A stretch of DNA of 64,000 nt, taken from the NCBI GenBank assembly GCA_039707655.1, contig CM077676.1, positions 427,033,379 to 427,097,378 on the forward strand, given 5' to 3'. Of the stretch, positions 54,191 through 64,000 are shown piece by piece. This DNA comes from Elymus sibiricus. Its lineage: Eukaryota > Streptophyta > Magnoliopsida > Poales > Poaceae. Each line of letters begins with the position of its first letter. Within the stretch, counting starts at the first letter, position 1. The notes below the pieces were generated by a model. The model was not told the DNA's origin. It saw nothing but the letters and a program-made list of their open reading frames with translations, and made no database searches. A program made the position numbers and the translations under genes.

Positions 54191-54572
54191 TGACAGCCAC
54201 CCATCTTCTTCTTCTTCCTCCAGAAAAAATCAAACTTGCTCTCAAGCCTGTGTTCTTGCTCATTTTGTTGTGATTTTTGATCTCCTTGCTCGGAACTCTA
54301 TTTCCAAAACTATTTTGAGGAATTACTCCTTGGTATGTGACTCCTCCAATGCTCCAATTAGTTTTTGTTCTAGTGCTTTATACTTTGCAAATTTGTGCTG
54401 CTGTGGTGACCATGTTTATGAGCTTGCATGTTGAATTTGTATGGTACAAAGTAGTTTTGATGCATGATATAGCCTCTAGATACTTGTAGGAGTAGTTGCT
54501 ATCAATTTTGTTGAGTTTCGTTCACTTTTATTTTGAGTCACTAAATTTTTTAGAAATTTTCAGAAAAAGAAA

Positions 54573-55625
54573 ATGCTCAAGTGGAGGTTGAGGGGTTCTT
54601 CGAGCAGGAACCCCAAGGAGGCTCCTAAGCCCAAGTATCATCTTCCTCGTGCGGCCGAGGTGCGGCCGTGCGAATGGCCATGCAACACGTTCTTGAGGGA
54701 TGCGGGGATTTTCGACGATTTCTATCATTTGGCGAACAATGTCGGCATTATCCCGTTCCTCGAAGATAAGTGTGACCAGTATCTTCTCCTCACTAATACT
54801 TTCATGCAAAGCTTTCATTTTCATGCTAGGAGAGATACACCCACAGTGTCATTTAACTTATATGATATTCCCAAAGAGATGACACTTGAGGATTTTTGCG
54901 AGGTATGCAAACTTACTAATGTGGGCAGCCCAGTAGAGCCACACCCCAGGGATGTCTCGGAGTTCATCTCTGAGGTTACCGTAGGGGAGTCGAGGGGAGT
55001 TTTTGAGGCTAGGGTTGCTAGTTTGCATTTCCCTGTTTTGCGCTATTATTCATTATTTGCTGGGAGGTGTTTGACTGGTCAGTGGGAGAGTGGCACGGTC
55101 AGCTCACCTGACCTTGCTATTTTGTGCCATGCTCTTTACGCTGATAGGACTTTCAGTTTGGGCGCTATGGTTGCCCCGCGGTTGCACACCAACCGTTCGA
55201 GGGGCGTTATCTATGGTGGTATTTATGCTTCCCGTCTCGCTAAACATTTTGAGATTCCTATTAGGCATGACGAGAGGGAAGAGAGGCTTTTACCCATTAT
55301 GCATCTTGATTACGACATTATGGTTGGGCATGACTTTATTGGCAGGGGCCGTAGACGATTTCAGTATAACTTGGTATTCAGTCAGGGTACTTGTGAGATT
55401 ATTACTTTGCCTGCGTCTGCTTTGTTTGATATTCACAGGGGCAGATACATCATCATGCCTGAGGACATTTATGCTTATTGGGGCCTGGACCAGCCCCAAG
55501 CACCTGAGCCAGAGCCGTACCAGGAGCCCATCTATCAGTGGGAGCCTCAGGAGGCCGTTTACCAGTGGGATCCCCAGCAGCCTCAGTACTATCCGGGAGG
55601 TGCTGATTTTGACCCATGGCCATAG
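54573..55625 (+). CDS. Athila A ATHILA-ORF1-like protein, 350 aa
   Basis: One uninterrupted ORF from ATG 54573 to TAG 55623-55625 occupies the place after pol where Athila-type elements keep an extra gene. The pattern FLRDAGIFDDFYHLANNVG, DKCDQYLLLTNTFMQSFHF, VSFNLYDIPKEMTLEDFCEVCKL and GGIYASRLAKHFEIPIR fits what I recall of the plant ATHILA ORF-1 family (PF03078). The C-terminus (residues about 305-350) is rich in Gln, Pro, Tyr and Trp with EPIYQWEPQ/EAVYQWDPQ repeats. I see no signal peptide or membrane segment, so the label env would not be justified. The function is unknown. Confidence 0.75.
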   Translation: MLKWRLRGSSSRNPKEAPKPKYHLPRAAEVRPCEWPCNTFLRDAGIFDDFYHLANNVGIIPFLEDKCDQYLLLTNTFMQSFHFHARRDTPTVSFNLYDIPKEMTLEDFCEVCKLTNVGSPVEPHPRDVSEFISEVTVGESRGVFEARVASLHFPVLRYYSLFAGRCLTGQWESGTVSSPDLAILCHALYADRTFSLGAMVAPRLHTNRSRGVIYGGIYASRLAKHFEIPIRHDEREERLLPIMHLDYDIMVGHDFIGRGRRRFQYNLVFSQGTCEIITLPASALFDIHRGRYIIMPEDIYAYWGLDQPQAPEPEPYQEPIYQWEPQEAVYQWDPQQPQYYPGGADFDPWP

Positions 55626-57727
55626 ACCAACTTAGGCGAAAAGCCTAAGCTTGGGGGAGTATGTATTTCTCACCGACATTACATTCATGTTCACATACTC
55701 ATTCCAGTTGTCCGTGTTCATCCTTTTTCATTGTACATCCATGTTAGTTTTATTTTCACTTTCTTCTCGTGTGTTTGAAAAACTTTCGAAAATCCAAAAA
55801 AATTAGTTGTTGTTTCTTTCTTGTTTAGTTAATTTGTAGAAGTAAAAGAAAACCCAAAAAGATTTCTCGTTTCTTCTTTTACTTGTTGGGAGCTTTCCCG
55901 TGTAAATAGTTTTTCTCATTTTTCGTTTTCCTTCGTTAATTTGCTTCCTTCAGAAAAACCAAAAACTCCAAAAATATTTTAGTGTGTTTCTCTGAATTTC
56001 TTTTCTTTTTGTTGAGTCGTCGTAAGGAGAAAGACCACGATGAAAATGTTCAGTGGCCCTCATATGCTTTATTGTTGATCTAACAAGGAGCCACTATTAC
56101 TTTGTCTTCTCCTTTGAATAAATGTTTGCAGATTCCAGCTTAGTTCACAGCACGCTTGCACCATTATTAATATTATCACACCATTCAGTCGTGCAAGTGA
56201 AAGGCAATAATGACGATATTTGATGAAGTGATTGCGGTGAAGAAAAGCTGGTATGAACTCTTCTTGTTTTTGTCTTTGTAAATATGTTTAGCTCAGCATT
56301 CATGATACATCATTATTATGAGTAACCATGTTTGTGATGACAATTAGAGATTATAGTTGCTCATGCCATGCTTAAATAGCTAGGAGTGGATAATGATTTA
56401 TCTTGAGTGTCAACATGAATTAAAATAGTTGTGATGTAGTATGTTAGCATGGTATCCTCCTTTGAGTAATTCGAGTGGCTTGACTTGGCACATGTTCATA
56501 CATGTAGTTGAATCAAAACCAACATAGCCTCCATGATATTTATGTTCAGGGTGTTGATATCCTACTCATGCTCGTATTCAATGTTAATTATTCGCAATGC
56601 ATGTCTATGACCGTTTTCGCTCTCTAGCTGGTCGCTTCTCAATCTATTTGCTAGCCTTCGCCTGTACTAAGCGGGAATACTGCTTGTGCATCCAAATCCT
56701 TAAACCAAAGTTGTTCCAGATGAGTCCACTATATCTACCTATATGCGGTATTACTCTGCCGTTCCAAGTAAATTTGCATGTGCCACCTCTAAAACATTCA
56801 AACGAATATATGTTTTGTGTGCCCGTACCGCTCATGGAGCGACAAGGGGCGGTCAGTATCTTCCATGCTAAGCGGGTTATTCTCAGATGAGTGTTTATTC
56901 ACTTCTCATTGCACGAGAGAGGCTGGTAATCGGGATGCCCAGTCCTATGCTCAAATCGAAATTATATAATGCAAACAAACTCCCACGGAAAGTTGTTGGT
57001 ATGGAGGGCGCCCGTGAATTCGGCTAGCCATGGCTTGTGTTGGTATGGTGGAGGGGGAGTAAACTTTACCTTTCCGCTTGGGAACTGCCTATAATGTGTT
57101 TAGCATGGAAGATATTGAAAACTCTCGGTTATGACGTTGACAGGAAAAGCATACCTCCCAAAATTATTTTCATCTATGTTTTAAGCTTTGAGCTCTCGCA
57201 CCGCTGCAAATCCATGCTTCCCTCTGCGAAGGGCCTATCCATTTACTTTTATGTTATTTTACTTTTATTGTTGAGTCATCACCCTCTCATTTAAGCACAA
57301 GTTGGAGAGCACTATTGTCATTTTTATGCATTGAGTATAGTTAATGTTGGGTGTGACCATGACTGGATATCCTCTACCCTGAATTACAATGTTTAGTTGT
57401 TGCTTGAATCTCAGAGGTGCTCTGCATTTATGTTTTGCAGTCTCAGAAAGGGCTAGCGAGATACCATGTTATCATATTATATCATGATTGTTTTGACAAA
57501 GTGTTGGCATCCGAGATATCTTATTATTGCTCGCTAATTGGTTATGTTATTGCCATGAGTAAATGTGAGACCTAAGTGTTATCATCCATATGGTTAGTTC
57601 ATAATCTTTACTGAAGACATGGATGCTAGTTAAGTATATATACAGACAACAAGAACAAAAGAGTTTGTAAAAGTTTTTCTTTGTCACTTTCAGTTTGCCA
57701 ACTGAATTGCTTGAGGGCAAGCAATGA
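55626..57727 (+). other. Long 3' non-coding region of Athila A
   Basis: No ORF of note is present. It begins and ends with AAGCTTGGGGGAG motifs (near 55650 and 57731), only the second being next to the LTR. The first 400 bp are T-rich with repeated CCAAAAA(A/G) motifs. Long 3' regions are usual for Athila-type elements. Confidence 0.75.
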
Positions 57728-57744
57728 GTTAAGCTTGGGGGAGT
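57728..57744 (+). other. Polypurine tract of Athila A
   Basis: GTTAAGCTTGGGGGAGT directly precedes the LTR start TGATACG at 57745. Confidence 0.85.
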
Positions 57745-58600
57745 TGATACGTCCCAAACGTATCTACTTTTCCAAACACTTTTGCTCTGGTTTTGGACTC
57801 TAATTTGCATGATTTGAATGGAACTAACCCGGACTGACGCTGTTTTCAGTAGAATTGCCATGGTGTTATTTTTGTGCAGAAATAAAAGTTCTCGGATGGA
57901 CCTGAAAATTTACGGAGAATTATTTCAGAATATATAAAAAACACTGGCGAAGAGATTTACCAGAGGGGGGGTCCACCAGGCGCCACAAGCCTGGGGGGCG
58001 CGACCACCCCCCAGGGCGCGCCTGGTAGGCTTGTGGCCCCCTTCCAACTCCGTTTGCCCTACCTCCAGTGCTATAAGTACCTATTCGTGGAGAAAAAAAT
58101 GAGAGCGAAAGAATCATCGCGTTTTACGATACGGAGCCGCTGCCACCTCCTGTTCTTCATCGGGGGGGCTGATCTGGAGTCGTTCGGGGCTCCGGAGAGG
58201 GGGATTCGACGCCGTCGTCATCATCAACCATCCTCCATCACCAATTTCATGATGCTCACCGCCGTGTGTGAGTAATTTCTTCGTAGGCTTGCTAGACGGT
58301 GATGGGTTGGATGAGATTTACCATGTAATCGAGTCAATTTGTTAGGGCTTTGATCCCTAGTATCCACTATGTTCTGAGATTGATGTTGCTATGACTTTGC
58401 TATGCTTAATGCTTGTCACTAGGGCCCGAGTGCCATGATTTCAGATCTGAACCTCTATGTTTTCCTGAATATATTTGTGTTCTTGATCCTATCTTGCAAG
58501 TTATATGCATCTATTACGTGTTATGATCCGCATACCCCAAGGTGACAATAATTGGGATTCTTTCCGGTGATTACCGTAGTTTGAGGAGTTCATGTATTCA
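57745..58600 (+). repeat. 3' LTR of Athila A, first 856 bp
   Basis: It is nearly the same as 40866-41730 of the 5' LTR, including the TATA box and inverted repeat (57982-57993 / 58026-58037). It stops at GTTCATGTATTCA, where the 5' LTR continues CTATGTGCTAATG. The rest must lie beyond Athila B. Confidence 0.92.
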
Positions 58601-60163
58601 TGCTACTTGTAGTCTGCGTTGGTATTTCCCCGAAGAGGAGAGGATGATGCAGTACAGTAGAGATAAGTATTTCCCTCAGTTAAGAACCAAGGTTATCAAT
58701 CCAGTAGGAGAACCAAGCAAAATTCCGTTAAGTGCACCTGCACACACAAGAGCAAACACTTGCACCCAACGCAAATAAGAGGGTTGTCAATCCTCTTAGC
58801 GGTTATTTGCAAGGATTAAATCTTATAGAGATAAATAGATAAACTAAAATACTAATTAAAATAAAAGTAAATAAATTGCAGCAAGGTATTTTTAGGTTTT
58901 TAATATATGATAAAGTAGACCGGGGTCCATAGTTTTCACTAGAGGCTTCTCTCTCGAACACATAGCATACGGTGGGTAAACAAATTACTGTTGGGCAATT
59001 GATAGAAAAGCAAATAATTATGACGGATTCATGGCAATGATCATGTATATAGACATCATGTCCAAGACAAGTAGACCGACTCCTGCCTGCATCTACTACT
59101 ATTACTCCACCCATCGACCGCTATCCAGCATGCATCTAGGGTATTAAGTATGAAACAGAGTAACGCCTTAAGCAAGATGACATGATGTAGACAAAGTAAA
59201 CTCAAGCAATATGATTAAACCCCATATTTTTACCCATAATGGCAACAATACAAATATGTGTCATGTCCCCTTCTGTCACTGGGATTGAGCACCGCAAGAT
59301 TGAACCCATCACAAAGCACCTCTCCCATTGCAAGATAAATCAATCTAGTAGGCCAAAACAAATCGATAGATCGGAGAGAAATACAAAGCTATAATAATCA
59401 TGCATAAAAGAGTTCAGAGAAGACTCAAATATTTCTCATGAATAATCTGATCATAAACTCACAATTCATCGGATCCCAACAAACACACCGCAAAATAAGA
59501 TTACATCGGATAGAACTCCAAGAACATCGAGGAGAACATGGTATTGAAGATCAAAGAGAGAGAAGAAGCCATCTAGCTACTAGCTATGGACCCGTAGGTC
59601 TGTGGTAAACTACTCACACATCATCAGAAGGGTAGGAAGGTTGATGTAGAAGCCCTCTGTGATCGATTGCCCCTCCGGCAGAGTAACGGAAAAGGCCTCC
59701 AGATGGGATCGCGGAAGAACAGAGGCTTGCGGCGGCGGAAAGGTTTTCTCTTCTGTCCCTCTGTTGGTTTGGGAATATTTGGGAATTTATAGCGAAGGAA
59801 TTAGGTCAAGAGGTGCCACGAGGGGCCCACAAGCCTGGGGGGCGCGGCCACCCCCTGGGGCGCGCCCTCCAGGCTTGCCTCCTCCTCGTGGTTCTTCTGG
59901 TCTTCTCCCGAAGCTTCCTGGGTCTCGTATGCTCCAGAAAAAATTAATCCAAAGTTTTTTTTTATCGTTTGGACACTTTTTTATAATGATTTTCTGAAAA
60001 GGCAAAAACAAGCAGAAAACAGCAACTGGCACTAGGCACTGGGTTAATAGGTTAGTCCCAAAAAATGATATATAATAGCATATAATTGCATATAAAACAT
60101 CCAAGATTGATACTATAATATCATGGAACAATAAAAAATTATAGATACGTTGGAGACATATCA
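58601..60163 (-). repeat. 3' LTR of Athila B (1563 bp)
   Basis: On the + strand it starts TGCTACTTGTAGTCTGCG and ends TTGGAGACATATCA. A GC-rich inverted repeat similar to that of Athila A is present (CACAAGCCTG near 59828, CAGGCTTG near 59869), with TATAAATTCCCAAATATTCCC on the minus strand nearby. Confidence 0.88.
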
Positions 60164-60180
60164 AGCATCCCCAAGCTTAA
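60164..60180 (-). other. Polypurine tract of Athila B
   Basis: AGCATCCCCAAGCTTAA on the + strand is TTAAGCTTGGGGATGCT on the element strand and abuts the LTR. Confidence 0.85.
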
Positions 60181-63120
60181 TTCCTGCTCATCCTCGAGTA
60201 GGTAAATGATAAAAACAGAATTTTTGATGTGGAATGCTACCTATCATGTTTCATCATGTAATCTTTCTCTTACGGTATGAATAATAAGATCTGAATGATT
60301 CAAAGCAATAGTCTATAATTTGATATAAAGACATCAATACTCAAGCATACTAATAAACAATCATGTCTTTCAAAATAAAAATGCTAAAGAATGTTATCCC
60401 TACAAAATCATACAATCCTGTCATGCTCCATCTCCTTAACACAAAGTATTTATCATGCACTACCCCGATGACAAGCCGAGCAATTGGTTCATACTTTTTA
60501 ACGCGCTTCAGCTTTTTCAACCCCCACGCAATACATGAGCGCAAGCCATGGATATAGCACTATGGGTGGAATAGAGTGTGGTGGTAGAGATCAATAAGGG
60601 GAAGTCAAAAATAAGAAGATAGTCTCACATCAACGAGGCTAATCAACGGGCTATGGAGATGCCCATCAATTGATGTCAATGCAAGGAGTAGGGATTGCCA
60701 TGCAACGGATGCACTAAGAGCTATAAGTGTATGAAAACTCAACATGAAAACTAAGTGGGTATGTATCCAACTTGCTTGCTCATGAAGACCTCGGGCATTT
60801 GAGGAAGCCCATCATCGGAATATACAAGCCAAGTTCTATAATGAAAAATTCCCACTAGTATATGAAAGTGACAAAATAGGAGACTCTCTATATGAAAAAC
60901 ATGGTGCTACTCTGAAGCACAAGTGTGGAAAAAGGATAGTAACATTGCCACTTCTCTCTTTTTCTCTCATTTTTTTTTCATGGCTCTTTTTCGCCTCTCT
61001 TTTTTTCTTTTTTTTCTTTTTTTCGTCCGGAGTCTCATCCCGACTTGTGGGGGAATCATGGTCTCCATCATCCTGTTCACACTGGGACAATGCTCTAATA
61101 ATGATGATCATCACACTTTTATTTACTTACAACTCAACATTACAACTCGATACTAGAACAAAAATATGACTCTATATGAATGCCTCTGGCAGTGTACCAG
61201 GATGTGCAATGATGCTAGCGTAACATGTATAAAAATGATGAACGGTGGCTGAGCCACACATACTATGTCAGCTATATGATCATGCAAAGCAATATGACAA
61301 TGACGATGTGTGTCATAAAAACGGAACGGTGGAAGTTGCATGGCATATATCTCGGAATGGCTATGGAAATGCCATGATAGGTAGGTATGGTGGCTGTTTT
61401 AAGGAAGATATATAGAGGCTTATGTGTGATAGAGCATATCATATCACGGAGTTTGGATGCACCGGCAAAGTTTGCACCAACCCTCGATGTGAGAAAGGGC
61501 AATGCACGGTACCGAAGAGGCGAGCAAATTGCGGAAGGGTGAGAGTGCGTATAATCCATGGACTCACATTAGTCATAAAGAACTCACATACTTATTGCAA
61601 AAGTTTATTAGCCCTCGAAGCAAAGTACTACTACGCATGCCCCTAGAGTGATAGATTGGTAGGACAAGGTCCATCGCTCGTCCCCGACCGCCACTCATAA
61701 GGTAGACAATCAACAATAAATCATGCTCCGATTTCTTAGCATAACGACAGATCATACGTGCATGCTTCGGGAATCACAAACCTTAACACCAATATTCTTA
61801 CTAAACCACAATCATCTACTAATACCTTCCACATATTACCATCTTAATATCGCAAAACTATTGCAAGGAATCAAACTTATCATATTCAGTGATCTACATG
61901 AAAGTTTTTATTATATCCCTCTTGAATACCTATCATATCAAGACCAAATTCATAACCCGTGCATATTACCATTGCTACTCACTAGACTCTCAAAAATATA
62001 TAAGTGAAGCATGAGAGTGCAAATATTTCTTTAAAATATAACCACCGCCGTGATTTAAAAGATATAAGTGAAGCACTAGAGCAACTGCCTAGCTCAAAAG
62101 ATATAAGTGAAGCACATAGAGTATTCTTAACAAATCACGAATAATGTGTGTCTCTCTCAAAAATGTGTGTTCAGAAAAGGTGATTGTGAAAAACAAAAAA
62201 GAAAACAAACTATATCACAAGATGCTCCAAGTAAAACACATATCATGTGATGAATAAAAATATAGCTCCAAGTGAGTTACCGATAGATTGTAGACGAAAG
62301 AGGGGATGCCTTCTGGGGCATCCCCAAGCTTAGACGCTTGAGTCTTACTTGAATATTACCTTGGGGTACCTTGGACATCCCCAAGCTTAGGCTCTTGCCG
62401 CTCCTTATTCCTTTGTCCATTGTAGTCTCACCCAAAACTTGAAAACTTCAGCACACAAAACTCAACAGAAACCTCGTGAGATCCGTTAGTATAACAAACA
62501 AATCTTAAACTTTAGGTACTGTTGTAAATTGATTCATATTTAATATTGGCATAATGCTACTATACTCCAACTTTTCCATGACTCATACCCCCCGATACAA
62601 TCCATAGATTCATCAAAATAAGCAAACTATGTAACAAAAAAAGAATCCGTCTAAAACAGAACAGTCTATATAGATCTGAATTATTGTCATACTTCTGTAA
62701 CTCCAAAAATTCTGAAAAATTAGGACAACGTGGGCAATTCATATATCAATACTGTGTAAAACATTCAGAAGGTTCTGACTCTCCAGCGAAAAAACAAAAT
62801 TCCAGCACTGGACACAAAAGTTTATGTTTTCAAACAGCATCTATTATACTATCTTCCAAATCATCCCAAAGGCATTACTTGGCACAAACACTAATTAAAA
62901 CATAAAAATACAACCATAACAGAAGATATAATTGTGCAAAAACTCAATAATAGAAGGTAAAAGAAAAAAAATATTTTATTCATTGGGTTGCCTCCCAACA
63001 AGCGCTATTGTTTTATGCCCCTAGCTTGGCATAATGCATAGTTTCAAGTTTTGTCATCCTTCATTCCCAAGTCCTTTTTTATTAAATCTTACAAAACTTT
63101 TCTCATTAATTCTCTACTCT
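60181..63120 (-). other. 3' non-coding region of Athila B
   Basis: AT-rich, without convincing ORFs. Two further PPT-like blocks occur, GCATCCCCAAGCTTAG near 62318 and ACATCCCCAAGCTTAG near 62376. A pyrimidine tract (TTTTTCTTTTTTTTC type) lies at 60955-61025. GGGTTGCCTCCCAACAAGCGC near 62985 is a motif I recall from this element group. Confidence 0.7.
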
Positions 63121-63127
63121 CATGCTC

Positions 63128-63865
63128 TTATTTTCTAGTGGGTGAGCTTAGGTAATTGAAGGGGCTTTGACTAGTAACCTTAACATTCATAACTTCAAAC
63201 TCAGGATCATCACCATAAACGTCCTCATATAAAACATGTATCTCATCATCAATAGGATCTCTAGCCGTACCCTCGAACCATTCTTCACTAAATCCCTCAT
63301 CAATTCCTTTAGTAACCCACTCAAATTTATCACAAGCATGGTGGTACATAGTTTCAATTATTTCGGCGTATGGAACTCTCCTCTTGATATTTTGACCATA
63401 AGCAAAGTAATCTTTAGATTCCAACCTACGAATAGTATCTTTATCATAAAGAATCTCCTCTATAGGAGGATGCTCAAAATTAATCTTATAAAAGGAAAAA
63501 ATATCCCTAGCTTCTTGGATTATATAATCAAATTCATGCATAAGTATTATAGTGGCAATTTTCTTAGCCCTAGGATCATGAATGTTGGGAAGTTCATAAA
63601 ATATCTTTTGTAAGGCGGGGTGGATATGTAAAAAAATTCTTTCTAATTTAACCACAACTCCCGCGCAATTAAAGAACTCCTGAATAATGTTTTTCCCAAT
63701 AATATTACCACTTCCCACATGATAAACTTTAGTTTTAAAATTAGTGGGGGAGTGAGTCTCCGGAGGGTCATGATAAAGATCAAAAGAGTGTGATTTATCC
63801 CCAAGAGATTCACTACCACTATCCTCACTAGCACTTTCAATCACAACTTTCTCAAATTCAGACAT
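63128..63865 (-). CDS. Athila B extra ORF after pol, about 245 aa
   Basis: The ORF reads MSEFEKVVIESASEDSGSESLGDKSH from about 63865 (an in-frame ATG at 63904 would add 13 residues) to the stop at 63128. It is acidic at the start, then has AGVVVKLERIFLHIHPALQKIFYELPN and RRVPYAEIIETMYHHACDKFEWV, and no membrane segment. Its place, after pol and before the 3' non-coding region, is that of the extra ORF in Athila-type elements. The function is unknown. It shows no clear similarity to the ORF at 54573. Confidence 0.65.
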   Translation of the reverse strand: MSEFEKVVIESASEDSGSESLGDKSHSFDLYHDPPETHSPTNFKTKVYHVGSGNIIGKNIIQEFFNCAGVVVKLERIFLHIHPALQKIFYELPNIHDPRAKKIATIILMHEFDYIIQEARDIFSFYKINFEHPPIEEILYDKDTIRRLESKDYFAYGQNIKRRVPYAEIIETMYHHACDKFEWVTKGIDEGFSEEWFEGTARDPIDDEIHVLYEDVYGDDPEFEVMNVKVTSQSPFNYLSSPTRK

Positions 63866-64000
63866 GACAACAATTTCAAGCAAAGCAAGCAAACTAGCAA
63901 ACAAGCAAATAAAAATATTTTTGTGTTTTTGTAAAAAAAAAATTAGAAGTGGGGGAGATGAAAACTAGAGGCAAATGCAAATAAAATAAATGCAAATGGA

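Larger units (their letters stand above)
40866..58600 (+). mobile_element. Athila A: non-autonomous Athila-type Gypsy element, 3' LTR cut
   Basis: 5' LTR, PBS, gag-protease, an ATHILA-ORF1-like ORF, PPT and the start of the 3' LTR are in order. RT, RNase H and integrase are missing: the protease frame ends at 53784 and no pol motif follows. Copia 3 sits in gag, and Athila B interrupts the 3' LTR at 58601. The LTRs resemble WHAM/Sabrina-type families of Triticeae, though I cannot fix the family name. Without Copia 3 the element spans about 9.1 kb up to the break. Confidence 0.88.
58601..64000 (-). mobile_element. Athila B: second Athila-type Gypsy element, 3' part
   Basis: Its 3' LTR (58601-60163) is followed in reverse by a PPT, a long non-coding region and an extra ORF at 63128-63865. 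The element continues past the window. It interrupts the Athila A 3' LTR after ATTCA (58596-58600), the candidate TSD. The LTR start on the minus strand, TGATATGTCTCCAACGTATC, belongs to another family than Athila A. Confidence 0.88.

Noticed and set aside
54573..55625. Envelope-like function for the extra ORF of Athila A
   Set aside because: No signal peptide, transmembrane segment or glycoprotein features are visible; the ATHILA-ORF1 label is safer.
60945..61169. Plus-strand ORF rich in Phe/Ser
   Set aside because: It is a translated pyrimidine tract in retrotransposon non-coding DNA.

Overview
The window is nuclear DNA from a Triticeae grass, most likely wheat or an Aegilops relative. It holds a small island of two plant genes between two blocks of nested LTR retrotransposons. 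The diagnosis rests on BARE-1/WIS/Angela-type Copia LTRs (TGTTGGAAATATGCC...CCCCAACA, 1.7-1.8 kb), Athila-type Gypsy LTRs beginning TGATACGTC, a Tat-like Gypsy element with an intron-containing antisense ORF, and two genes that resemble grass orthologues.

Left block (1-24331). A Tat-like Gypsy element in + orientation (4098-24331, 5' end outside the window) has been hit at least three times by BARE/WIS/Angela-type Copia elements. Copia 1 (+, 1-4097) is inserted in gag. Copia 2 (-, 8745-16185, TSD CGCCT) is inserted in the integrase. A solo LTR (-, 21797-23517, TSD CCCGG) lies in the Gypsy 3' LTR. Copia 2 itself contains the 3' half of another Gypsy element (10598-13044), which replaces almost all of its coding region. 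The Gypsy element ends inside the 3' end of a LINE-like RNase H sequence (24332-24671).

Gene island (24.7-40.8 kb). An AT-rich repeat, a decayed LINE, a Stowaway MITE and a probable Helitron lead to a complete six-exon 4-coumarate:CoA ligase gene (+, 28452-36076, 558 aa). Its 4.5-kb third intron holds a two-copy segmental duplication, a MULE-like element carrying two convergent tRNA-like promoters, and a PIF/Harbinger-like element carrying a broken AP2/ERF gene. A three-exon CASP-like membrane protein gene (-, 39643-37101, 191 aa) lies tail-to-tail, about 1 kb downstream. By family knowledge 4CL supplies activated hydroxycinnamates for lignin, and founding CASP proteins organise lignin deposition. 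A functional link between these two neighbours is only speculation.

Right block (40866-64000). An Athila-type Gypsy element A (+) has both LTRs, an open gag-protease frame once the inserted Copia is removed, no RT, RNase H or integrase, and an ATHILA-ORF1-like ORF preceded by a copy of LTR promoter sequence. A complete Copia 3 (-, 44271-52936, TSD CTAAG) sits in its gag. A second Athila-type element B (-, from 58601 to beyond the window) cuts its 3' LTR.

No CRISPR arrays, rRNA genes or bacterial-type operons were seen. Coordinates of TE ends, TSDs and splice sites were read by eye. Family names and orthologue assignments come from recognition, not database search.
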